Positions 1 to 10,600 of a stretch of 39,083 nt of DNA are shown piece by piece. How positions within the stretch are numbered: the first letter of the stretch is position 1; every line of letters starts with the position of its first letter. The DNA lies in the NCBI GenBank assembly GCA_030550175.1, contig JAUQPW010000048.1, forward strand, positions 1-39,083, given 5' to 3'. The notes under the pieces are model-generated. The model worked only from the letters and a program-made list of their open reading frames with translations, was not told where the DNA came from and did no database searches. A program made the translations under genes and the position numbers. Source of the stretch: a bacterium (GTDB lineage: Bacteria; Moduliflexota; Moduliflexia; Moduliflexales; JAUQPW01).

Positions 1-19
1 GGATCAAACTCTCCGTAAA
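1..19 (-). rRNA. 16S ribosomal RNA, 5' end only
   Basis: On the minus strand bases 14 to 1 read GGAGAGTTTGATCC, the near-universal start of bacterial 16S rRNA. By analogy with E. coli, mature base 1 would be near position 19. Only the extreme 5' end is present and the gene runs off the left edge, probably because the assembly broke at a multicopy rRNA operon. The leader, boxA-like site and promoters to the right on the same strand support the call. It is too short for any taxonomic use. Confidence 0.85.
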
Positions 20-85
20 TACTTCTTAAAGCTTTGAAACTCTTTTCTTGACTTCGGTTGATCCCTTCTAATCAACCTGCTCCTA

Positions 86-98
86 TGTCAAAGAACAA
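86..98 (-). promoter_or_regulatory. boxA-like antitermination site in the rRNA leader
   Basis: On the minus strand this reads TTGTTCTTTGACA, close to the boxA word (TGCTCTTTAACA in E. coli; TGTTCTTTGAAAA-like forms are common elsewhere) that recruits Nus factors to rRNA transcripts. It lies about 70 bases upstream of the 16S start and downstream of the nearest promoter, the expected place. The call rests on word similarity and position only. Confidence 0.55.
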
Positions 99-232
99 AA
101 ACAAAAGAAACAAAAAGATGAAAATTAAACTTTTACAAACTTCTATTTAGATTTAAATTGAGGGTTAAGGTTTAATCCTTAACTTAAAAGGTAATCACGG
201 AGGGGAAAGATTAGATCTTTCGATCACCTTAG

Positions 233-250
233 GTTCCTCTTTCGAGGAAC
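233..250 (-). other. hairpin at the predicted 5' end of the rRNA transcript
   Basis: A perfect 7-bp stem (GTTCCTC/GAGGAAC) closes a four-base loop that reads GAAA on the minus strand, a GNRA-type tetraloop. Its outer base, 250, is about 7 bases downstream of the -10 box of the nearest promoter, so the transcript would begin almost directly with this hairpin. A role in 5' end protection or processing is inference. Confidence 0.5.
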
Positions 251-256
251 ACTATT

Positions 257-285
257 AATATAAGTTAATCTTTAATTTTTGTCAA
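257..285 (-). promoter_or_regulatory. rRNA promoter P1 (nearest to 16S)
   Basis: Minus strand: -35 TTGACA at 285-280, a 17-base AT-rich spacer, -10 TATATT at 262-257. The -35 is perfect and the -10 has five of six consensus bases. Transcription would start near 250 and read into the 16S leader. It is the innermost of three similar promoters. Confidence 0.78.
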
Positions 286-346
286 GAACCTACCTTCAGC
301 AATAACTAAAAAGTAAGTTTTTTCTAACTCTAAAGAGAACGATTTT

Positions 347-376
347 AATATAAAACTGATTTTTGATTCTTGTCAA
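347..376 (-). promoter_or_regulatory. rRNA promoter P2
   Basis: Minus strand: -35 TTGACA at 376-371 and -10 TATATT at 352-347 with an 18-base spacer, or TTATAT with 17. It shares the TCTTGACAA and TATATTAA words with P1, about 90 bases away, which suggests promoter duplication. Confidence 0.75.
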
Positions 377-454
377 GAGGTAATTTCTTCACTCTTCTGA
401 GACTCTTCTGAGGCCTTTTATCAACTTCATTCCTACTTTTTAAAGGACAGAATT

Positions 455-483
455 AATATACTTTAATCTTCGATTATTGTCAA
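455..483 (-). promoter_or_regulatory. rRNA promoter P3
   Basis: Minus strand: -35 TTGACA at 483-478, 17-base spacer, -10 TATATT at 460-455. It is the outermost of the tandem set, about 107 bases from P2. The remaining DNA to about 720 is AT-rich; I see no gene in it. Confidence 0.75.
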
Positions 484-731
484 CGGCTTATCTTTTTGAA
501 GAAGTCTCTATCAGTTTACTAGAGTTACTTCCCTCCTAACCCTCTTCAAGGGAGTTTTCAGGGGTATTTTTTATTTTTATTTCAAGTTGTACTCTCATGA
601 CCCTAAGCCAAGGTTAGGGAATTCGTATAACTTGCAAAGCGTTTAACTTTCTCTTAACATAATCCTCAGATAACTTCTTTCCGTTTTTTAAATTTTTATG
701 GTAGAATTTCGGTATTTACCTGAAATTAAGC

Positions 732-760
732 TTGACAAAGGAAAAAAGATCAGATACACT
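732..760 (+). promoter_or_regulatory. promoter for the DUF4159 gene
   Basis: TTGACA at 732-737, a 17-base spacer and TACACT at 755-760 form a sigma70-type promoter about 60 bases upstream of the start codon at 820. It is divergent from the rRNA promoters. It could also serve the giant gene that follows 91 bases after the DUF4159 stop. Confidence 0.65.
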
Positions 761-819
761 TTTGTCAGCTTTTGCTTTAACCTTTATTTGTTCGCCCTCT
801 CCGAGGATGGTGTAAGAGT

Positions 820-1590
820 ATGAAATTTCCAGCAACACGAAGAGAGTTTCTCAAGTATGCAACATTCCTGTTAGGAACTTCTTTCTTTCCCAGAACTGCT
901 TCTACGGCGCCCGAATTCGATGCGGAAAAATTTACGTTTACCCAGCTTATTTATCGTGGAGGTAACTGGAATCCTTATCGCAATAGCTCCAAAGAACTCA
1001 TGTATGAGTTAATGCGACGAACCAGTGTAGAAGCCAACGTAGAAAGAAACAACGTAAGGTTGACCGATGAAGCCTTATTCCTGTCTCCCTTTTTATATAT
1101 GACAGGTGGGCAAGAATTCGAACCTTTTACAGATCAAGAGATTGAAATTCTAAGGCGGTTCTTGAACTTTGGGGGATTTTTACTGATCGATGATAACCTG
1201 GGGCATAAAAATTATGGATTTGATAAATCGGTTCGAAGGGAATTGGCCCGTATCTTTCCGGATAGTCCCTTAACCACACTTCCGCCGGATCACACGGTAT
1301 TTCGTTCTTTTTATTTATTAAAAGCCGTTGGGGGACGAAATCTGGTGAACCCTTATTTAGAAGGAATCTATGTGGATGATTTGACCCCGGTTATTTACTG
1401 CCAGAATGACCTCGGAGGTGCTTGGGAGCGAGACGATTTAGGGAATTGGGTTTATGAGTGCCAACCCGGTGGTGAGCATCAGCGCGCCTTAGCTTTTCGA
1501 TTAGGTATTAATCTGGTTCTCTACGCCCTTACCACAGATTACAAAAAGGATCAGATTCACTTGCCGTCTATATTGAAGAGAATCCAATGA
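820..1590 (+). CDS. Tat-exported DUF4159 protein
   Basis: This 256-residue protein begins with a twin-arginine signal (TRREFLKYA, then a hydrophobic stretch), so it should be folded in the cytoplasm and exported by Tat. The rest matches the DUF4159 family as I know it: FTFTQLIYRGGNW near residue 38, a middle PFLYMTGG, and GGFLLIDD near residue 118. DUF4159 domains often occur beside or within von Willebrand/BatA-like membrane proteins, but their biochemical role is not established. The start at 820 has a purine-rich GAGGATGG about ten bases upstream and a promoter at 732-760. The gene is co-directional with the giant secreted protein, so the two may act together at the cell envelope; that is inference. 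Confidence 0.85.
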   Translation: MKFPATRREFLKYATFLLGTSFFPRTASTAPEFDAEKFTFTQLIYRGGNWNPYRNSSKELMYELMRRTSVEANVERNNVRLTDEALFLSPFLYMTGGQEFEPFTDQEIEILRRFLNFGGFLLIDDNLGHKNYGFDKSVRRELARIFPDSPLTTLPPDHTVFRSFYLLKAVGGRNLVNPYLEGIYVDDLTPVIYCQNDLGGAWERDDLGNWVYECQPGGEHQRALAFRLGINLVLYALTTDYKKDQIHLPSILKRIQ

Positions 1591-1681
1591 TCGTCCGTTG
1601 TCTGTTGGCTGCTGTCTGTTGTTCGTAGTCATGAGCAGAGAGCCAGCTCCAGGCATGACAAAGGACAAAGGACAAACTGCC
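1591..1681 (+). repeat. word-repeat spacer before the giant gene
   Basis: This spacer is built from short words: TGTCTGTTG-like units at about 1596-1635 and a tandem ACAAAGG unit at about 1660-1672. The segment 1593-1605, GTCCGTTGTCTGT, recurs exactly in inverted orientation at 12931-12943, inside the coding region of the next gene. The reading frame stays open here, so an automatic start call at TTG 1598 would add 28 repeat-encoded residues before the real signal peptide. Confidence 0.55.
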
Positions 1682-4600
1682 ATGAAGGGTCGATACCTCT
1701 TTTCTGCCTGTTTAGTTCTCTTATTAACCCTGATCGTTACCTCGCCGTTAGATACAACCGCACAATCTAATCGTTCAAATAACCCCCCTGATAAACCCGG
1801 AGTCCGTTCCGGGCTTGCCCAGGGAGTGAGACTTGAACCTACCCAAGAACCACAAACGCCAGCCAAATCTGCCCCTGGTAAAGGGGAAAGGTTCGACCCT
1901 AAAAAATGGCCCATCGATGTGGGAGCTGTCGTGAACTCATCACCTGTTCTGGGGGATTTAGATGGAGATGGATCTTTGGAAATCATCATCGGCTCTGATA
2001 ACGGTAAAGTCTATGCCTGGAAGGCTGATGGGACTCCCTTACCCGGATGGCCGGTAAGTACAGGAGATTCGGTTCGATCTTCTCCGGCTTTAGCAGACCT
2101 GGATGGAGACGGCAAACTCGATGTTATCGTGGGATCTTTCGATGGTAAAATGTATGCCTGGAACTTCCGTGGAAGTTTGATCCAGGGTTGGCCGGTTACC
2201 ACGGGAAGTGTGATTTATTCTTCTCCGGCTATTGGGGATGTAGATGGGGATCAGTCCCCTGAGGTGGTGGTAGGATCGTTTGACAATAAGGTGTATGTCT
2301 GGAATGCAGATGGATCTTTAGCAAGGGGTTGGCCACAATCCACCGGTCTTTTTGTTTACTCTTCCCCGGCTTTGGCAGATCTGGATGGAGATGGTAAGCC
2401 CGAAATAATAATCGGATCGGATAATAACCAGGTTTTTGTATGGAATGGGGAGGGGATTCCCTTAGCTGGATGGCCCCAGGTAACCGGACATGTTGTCCCT
2501 ACCTCTCCGGCTGTAGGAGACATCGATGGGGATGGAGATTTAGATATTGTAGCAGGATCCTGGGATAAAGTTTATGCCTGGGATAGTCATGGAAAGTTGA
2601 AACCGGGATGGCCTATCACAGTGGGAAGTTGGGTCACTTCCTCTCCGGCTCTGGCGGATCTGGATAATGACGGGCTTCCGGATATTATTGTTGGTTCCAA
2701 AGATGGAAAGGTGTATGCCTGGAATGGAAAAGGAAAACTCATCGATGGCTGGCCAACCATTACAGACGGGGAAATTACTTCTTCTCCCGCTGTGGGAGAC
2801 GTAGATGGAGATGGGCGGTTGGAAGTCGTCATAGGCTCCAAGGATAATAAACTTTATATTTGGGATATGAATGGAAAATTACTTCCGGGATGGCCTAAAG
2901 CCACCGGAGGACCCATCACTTCCTCACCTGCTATTGGAGATCTTGATAAGGATGGTAATATCGAAGTTGTGGTGGGTTCCAGGGATCATAGGGTTTATGT
3001 CTGGAGTATCCCCGGTTCCGGGCGAATGGTCGGGTCCTCTCGACCTAACCTTCCCTGGGCAGGTTTTCATGGAGATCCCCAACATACCGGTTTCTCAGGT
3101 CAAACCCTCCTTGCCAGACAGGTAGCAAAAACCCTACGTCCCCCTACGCCTGTCCCCGGTGCACAACCGGCTCCAAACCTGCCGAAAAGTCCAGAGGTTG
3201 AAAGACCCCAGATATCGGATACAACTCCTCAACCTCCCCCACAAAGAGGGCCTGAGGTTAAAAGGGAGGAGCCTGCAATACCACTGGTAGTTGCTAAACC
3301 GGTTATTGAAGATCTGACCATCTCGGACTTTACAGATACCACGGTGACTCTAACCTGGACGGCTCCCAGTGTAAAAGGAAATCCGGCTAAATTTTACGAT
3401 ATTCGATTCTCAGGAGAACCGATAACCGAGGAAACCTGGGAGAAAGCCACCAAGTATACTACCGACCTGCATCCCAGTTCTCCAGGTCAACCAGAAACGT
3501 TTGTTCTCATTAACCTTCCCCCTCGGGAGAAACTTTACCTGGCCATCCGGGCCTCAGATGGAAAAGACAAAACCAAACTCTCCAATGTGGTGGAACTGGA
3601 CCGCCTGGATACCATTCCCCCGGGTGCAATTAAAGATTTAGCTGTGGTCGAAAAGGGGGAGCAACTGGAACTTACCTGGACGGCTCCAGGGGATAATGGA
3701 TATGAGGGAAGTGCCAATGCCTATGATATCAGATACGCGCCTCAGCCCCTTAGTGAGTCTTCCTGGTCCAAAGCGGCAGAGATTATCGGAGAACCTAAAC
3801 CGCTGCCTGCCGGAGCGAAACAGCAGTTCTTGATTCCAAAACCTGCCACCACCGAAGTTCTTTATTTTGGAATCAAAACCATCGATGAAGCTTTGAATAT
3901 CAGCCCCCTATCTAATATTGCCATCTGGACTCCCCAGGATAAAACACCTCCGGCTAAGATCCAGGATCTCAAGGTCGAAAATATTACTCCGGAAGGAATT
4001 ATTCTGACCTGGACGGCTCCCGGTGATGACGGTAATGTAGGAAGGGCTTTTCGGTATGATATTCGTTATTCAGAATCCCCCATCACCGATGCAAACTGGT
4101 CTTCCATCAAAAACCTTGTTATAGGTCCTATTCCGGAGGCGGCCGGGACCTTACAAAGATTTGTCGTCAAAGAACCCCCTGCCGATAAGATTTATTATTT
4201 TGCCATGAAGGCGGTAGATAAACGGGGCAACGAATCTCCTTTGTCCAATGTTCTGCAGGTAGACGTCCGGGACAAAATAGCACCGGCTCCCATAAAAGAC
4301 CTGGCTGTAAGGGAAGTTGGATCTGACTGGGCCCGATTATCCTGGACGGCTACCGGTGATAATGGAACTGAGGGAACAGCTGCCGCTTACTCCCTAAGAT
4401 ATGCAGAAGATCCCAAAATCCTGGAGGCCTGGGACCAGGCCCAGGAAGCGAAGGACCTGCCGAAACCTCTGCCTTCGGGGTCAAAAGAGGAATTCAAACT
4501 CTCTGGATTAAAGAGTAACCTTCGCTATTATGTTGCCATAAAAGCTATTGATGGGGCAGGCAACTACTCGGCTATCTCCAATCTGGTCGAAGTAAAGACC

Positions 4601-7600
4601 TCAGACATGATTAATCCAGACCCTATTACCGATTTACGGGCTACCGGCAGTACAGAAGATAGTGTCACCTTGAGCTGGACCGCCACCGGAGATGATGGCC
4701 GAACAGGTAAAGCAGCTCGATACGACCTCCGTTATACAGTAAAGGAGAAGTTAACCAAAAACAACTGGGACCAGGCCAATAAATTAACCGGACTACCCCA
4801 ACCTGCTGAATCCGGTAAACCGGAAACTTATATTGTAAGAAACCTTGCCAGGGATACGGTTTACTATTTCGCCATTGAAGCCATTGATAAACAGGGGAAT
4901 CAATCCGGTTTATCCAATGTACTGGAAGTATCGACCTCGGATACAACTCCCCCGGCTGCCGTCACAGATCTGACAGTACAGGGAAGTGGAGCCGATTGGG
5001 TTCGGGTAAGCTGGACGGCCACCGGAGATGATGGGACCGAAGGACAGGCTTCGTTTTATTCTCTACGATATGCCGAAAGCCTTCAAACGGTTCAGGAATG
5101 GGATCGGGCAACGGAAGTTCCCAATATGATCAAACCCGGAAAATCAGGGAGTAAAGAAGAGTTTATTATTTCAGGTCTTAAAAGCAACACAGTTTATCAT
5201 CTTGCCATTAAAGTCGGGGATGATCGAGGGAATCTCTCCCGAATCTCGAATATCGTTCAAGCGCGAACGGCGGATACCATCAATCCAGCACCTATTGCCG
5301 ATCTGAGGGTGACCAGCAGTACCGAGGACAGTATCACGTTGAGTTGGACGGCCACCGGAGATGATGGAAGGGTAGGGAGAGCCGCAGCTTATGATTTAAG
5401 ATTTACTCAAAAAGAAAAATTAACTAAAGAAAATTGGTCTCTGGCCGAAAAGATAGAACATCTTCCCAAACCTGCAGAATCGGGTAGTACCGAAACGTTC
5501 AGTATTACAGGCCTGGTTAAAGGAATCCCCTACTACTTTGCCATCGAAGCCATGGATGCCCAGGGAAATCGCTCCGGTTTGTCCAATGTAGTGGAGATTA
5601 CAACGAAAGATATTACCCCACCGGCTCCTATTAAAGATCTGGCGGTTGTGAGAACAACTGGAGATTCCATAGAACTAAATTGGACGGCCACCGGAGACGA
5701 TGGGACCGAAGGAGTGGCCACGGCATATTCCTTAAAGTATGCTTTGGACCGTAAAACCTTGGAGGAATGGAATCAAGCGATCGAGGCGTTTCCCGTGATT
5801 AAACCTGCCAAGTCAGGCGAGAAAGAGAAATTCACCTTAACAGGACTTAAAAGCAATGTCGTTTACTATATCGGCTTGAAAGCCATGGATGAAGCCGGAA
5901 ATACTTCAGGACTTTCCAATATCGTTCAGGCCAAAACCCAGGATACTATCAGCCCGGATCCCATTGTCGATTTGCGGGTGGTTGCCAATACAGAAAGTAG
6001 TATCACCCTGAGCTGGACGGCTACCGGAGATGATGGTAAAGTTGGAAGAGCGGCCTCCTATGATTTAAGATTCACCGTCAAAAGCACCCCGAAGGATAAA
6101 AAGAAAAGAGAACCCGGAGAAGGTGTATTAACCAAGGATAATTGGACCCATGCCGTACCGGTTACAGGGTTACCCCAACCTGGAGAAGCAGGTAAAACAG
6201 AAACCTTTACAGTGACCGGATTATCTAAAAACAGTACTTACTACTTTGCCATCGAAGCTATTGATAAGCAGGGAAATCGATCCGGATTATCCAATGTCAT
6301 AGAAGTATCTACCTCCGATACCACTCCGCCCGCCGCGGTACAAACCCTGGCGGTTATGGGAGCCGGTGCAGATTGGATACGACTAACCTGGATTGCTACC
6401 GGAGACGATGGAATGGAGGGAAGAGCGGCCTCTTATTCCTTACGCTATGCGGAAACGGCTGCAGCTATTAAAGAATGGGATCATGCTACAGAAGTCCCCA
6501 ATATGATTCGACCCGGTAATCCTGGAGATAGAGAGGAATTCATTATAACCGGGGGTTTGAAGAGTAATACCACCTATTATATAGGATTAAAGGTACGGGA
6601 TAGTCGAGGAAACACGTCTGGGCTCTCGAATATGGTTCAGGCAAAAACCAGTGATGCGCTTAGTCCGGCACCCATTACCGATTTACGTGTAGTAGAAAGT
6701 ACCGAAGACAGTGTCACACTAAGCTGGACGGCCACCGGGGATGATGGACGGGTCGGTCAAGCCAGCGAATATGATCTCCGGTATACGTTGGGGGAAAAGC
6801 TTTCCAGGAACCTGTGGCCGCTGGCACATAAAGTCGAAGGATTACCCAAACCCTTAGAGGCTGGACGTAGTGAAACTTTTAAAGTTACCGGATTGAAAAA
6901 GCACTCAACTTACTCTTTTGGCCTCGAAGCCATTGATAATCAGGGAAATCGATCCGGGATCTCCAATATTCTCGAAGTGAGTACCCGAGATTTAACTCCA
7001 CCGGCGGCTGTGACCGATCTGGCCATAGTCAGTACAGGACCCAACTGGGTGAAGGTAAGCTGGACGGCCACCGGAGATGACGGCACTGAAGGACAGGCGG
7101 CCAGATATTCACTAAAATATTTAGGAAGTACAGGAACAGAATTAAAACCGGATCCCGGCTGGTGGGATCAAGCCGTAGAAGTCTTAGGCGTTCCTAAACC
7201 TGCTCAACCCGGAACTAAAGAAGAGTTTACGATTACCGGACTGAACAGCAATACCACTTATTTTATCGGACTGAAGGTCTTTGATAGTCAAAACAATGCT
7301 TCTCCTCTCTCGAATATTCTTCGTACCCGAACCGCAGACACTATTAAACCAGCTCTCATTACAGATCTGACTCCTGTAGAAGTTGGTGAAACTCTTGTCA
7401 CTCTAAAATGGACGGCTACAGGGGATGACGGTAAAGTAGGCCGGGCCGAACGGTATGATCTGAGATATATGGTCGTAGGTACCAGGCGAGGACCTTCTCT
7501 AACGTCTAAAACCTGGCAGACGGCCACCGAAGTCCCTAACTTACCCCAGCCTTCTGAATCCGGAACTGTTGAAGTAGTAACGGTAGCTGGTCTTTCCAGA

Positions 7601-10600
7601 GATACAAAATATAATTTTGCCATTGAAGCCATCGATGGAGCGGGAAATCGATCCGGGTTATCCAATATTGTCGAGGTGGTGACCCTGGATACCACACCCC
7701 CGGCCTCTGTCACAGACCTGAAAGCCTTAGAAACGGGACCCGATTGGGTTCGATTAAGCTGGACGGCCACCGGAGATGATGGGATTGAAGGAACCGCTTC
7801 ACGTTATTCCCTGCGATATGCCACAGACTTAAAAACCCTTGAAAATTGGGAAAAAGCTACAGAAGCCGTTACACCGAATCGTATGCCTCTCCCCAAGAGT
7901 GCAGGTACTTCCGAAGAATTTCTCCTTAAAGGACTCAAGAGTAATACCACTTATTATATTGCTCTGAGGGTCCTGGATAATCGGCAGAATATCTCTGGGC
8001 TTTCAAATATTGTAGAAGTACGTACAGCAGATGCTTTGAGTCCAGGAGTTATTGGAGATTTACAGGTGGTAGAAAGTACCGAGGATAGTATAACCCTAAG
8101 CTGGACGGCCACCGGTGACGATGGTCAGGTTGGGCAGGCGAACGAATACGATCTACGGTATACCAGCGAAGAGAAACTCACCAAAACGAACTGGAAACTG
8201 GCCCATCGGGTCATGGAGGTACCGAAACCCCAGCCATCGGGAAGTATTGAAACATATAAGGTGACCGGATTAAGTCGAGATACGGTTTATTACTTTGGAA
8301 TCGAGGCCATAGATAAGCAGGGGAATCGATCCGGGATTTCCAATATTGTTGAAATCCGCACCCAGGATTTAACTCCTCCGGCCGGTGTGGTGGATCTTGC
8401 CGTAGTAGGAGCCGGGGCTGATTGGGTAAAGGTAAGTTGGACGGCCACCGGGGATGATGGGACCGAAGGACAGGCTACAGCCTATTCTCTCAGATACGCT
8501 GGAGATTTGAAAACTCTGGAGGAATGGGATCATGCTCTGGAAGTACCTGGAGTTCCCAAGCCTGCCCCCTCAGGAACTAAAGAAGTGTTTACCATCACCG
8601 GGCTTAAAAATAATTCAACTTATTATATCGGCCTGAAGATCATGGACAATCGGCAGAATTTCTCTTCTCTTTCTAATATCTTAACGGTTCAAACCGCGGA
8701 TACCATTAACCCGGCTCCTATTACCGATCTCAGAGTTGCCGAGACCGCAGCAGATAGTATAACCCTAAGCTGGACGGCCACCGGAGATGACGATCGATTT
8801 GGGCGGGCAGCCAGGTACGACTTTCGCTATTCCACAGTTCCCTTGACCGAAAAGACCTGGACATCCGCTCAGAAGGTCCCCAATCCTCCTACTCCTGCAG
8901 AGTCTGGAGCTATCGAGAGATTAACGGTTCGAGGTCTTGCTCCCAACCAAATCTATTACTTTGGTGTACTGGCTATCGATAAAAACGGTAATATCTCTCC
9001 CTTATCCAACATCGCCGAAGCAAGCACCGCCGATACCCTGGCTCCAAAAGTGATTACAGATCTGTCCATTGAAGAGACCACCGATAATTCCGTCTCGCTG
9101 GTCTGGACTTCTGTTGGAGACGATCCGATCCATAAAACGGCTGCTACCTATGACCTGCGTTACAGTACAAATCCCATTACCGAAGGAAATTGGTCCCAGG
9201 CAACCAGAGTTTCTCCGGTCATCAAACCCTCGGAGTCAGGAACCAAAGAAAGACAGGTCATTACAAATCTTCGTAAAGGGACTTCTTATTACTTTGCCAT
9301 TAAATCCATCGATAACGCCTCCAACACATCTCCCCTTTCCAATACGGTTTGGGCTTATACCCTACCAGACCGAATTACAGATCTCGCCGTGGGAAAGGTA
9401 GATAAGGACAAGATAACCTTAACCTGGACAACTCCAGGGGGAGATCTAACAGGTATTACAGGTACAGAAGGACGTTTCTATGAAATTCGTTATGCAAAAC
9501 AAGAAATAACCGAAGATAACTGGTCTCAAGCAACCCTCTATCCGGCTCGAATTAAAGCAAAGGAGCCGGGATCTCAGGAGCAGGTGGTTTTGACCAACTT
9601 ACCCCCCGACGAAAAGCTTTTCTTTGCCGTCAAGGTCTTCAAAGTGGGAGGTCCGACGGTACCGGGTACAGCAGGAGTTCCAGGCACCGGAATCTTTGCC
9701 TCGCAAATCTCCAATAAACTGGAGGTGAATCGATTAGATATCATTCCTCCGGCGGCTATTACAGATCTGGCAGTTCGCCCCATAACCTGTCAAAGTCCTG
9801 AAGGCCAGAATCTGGGGTCTAAAGTTCCGGATTCTGGACTTGAAAAGCCTGCAGAATCTAAAAAACAAGCCAAGGGTAAGCGAGGACTACTCTCCTTTAC
9901 AAGGCGTAAATCTGACACCTTGAGATCTGAATCTCCGGGTCCTGAACTTCAAACTTTAGATTGCTTAGAACTCTCCTGGACGGCTACGGGTGATAATGGT
10001 CATGAAGGGACTGCCACAGCTTATGATATCCGTTATGCCCGTACACCTTTAGATGAAACCAATTGGGCCAAGGCAGAACGATATCTTCATCCGCCCACCC
10101 CCCAAGCCGCCGGAACCCTCCAGACTTTTATCGTTCCACTTCCTTCCCAAGAAGAAACCTTCTTCTTTGCTATAAGAGTTTTAGATGAGGCATTGAATAT
10201 CTCCCCCATCTCCAACGTAGTATCCTGGACTCCTGCCGATCGCATTCCACCTGCGGCTATTACAGATCTCAAAGTTACAAGCCTGGATAGCCATACCATC
10301 ACCCTTTCTTGGACCGCACCTGGAAACAATGAAAATAGAGGGAAAGCCGCCTTTTACGACATACGATACTGTGGAGGGGTTGTGCGTTGTACGCTTCCTG
10401 AAGGATGGTCCAAAGCTCAAACGGTCATGGAGGAACCTCTCCCAGAAGAAGCCGGTACCCTTCAGTCCATGACCTTAACAAATTTAATTTCGGATACTAC
10501 TTACTATATTGCCATGACGGCTACAGATGGAGCCGGGAATACTTCGCCCTTATCTAATATTGTGGAAGCAACTACACCGGATGTAATCGCCCCCTCTCCT

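Noticed and set aside
1598..1681. TTG start that would extend the giant protein by 28 residues
   Set aside because: The extension is encoded by the repeat-word spacer and would bury the signal peptide that begins at ATG 1682.
4271..9030. CRISPR-like repetitive array
   Set aside because: The repetition has a ~340/680-base period inside one continuous reading frame and encodes fibronectin domains; there are no uniform short spacers.
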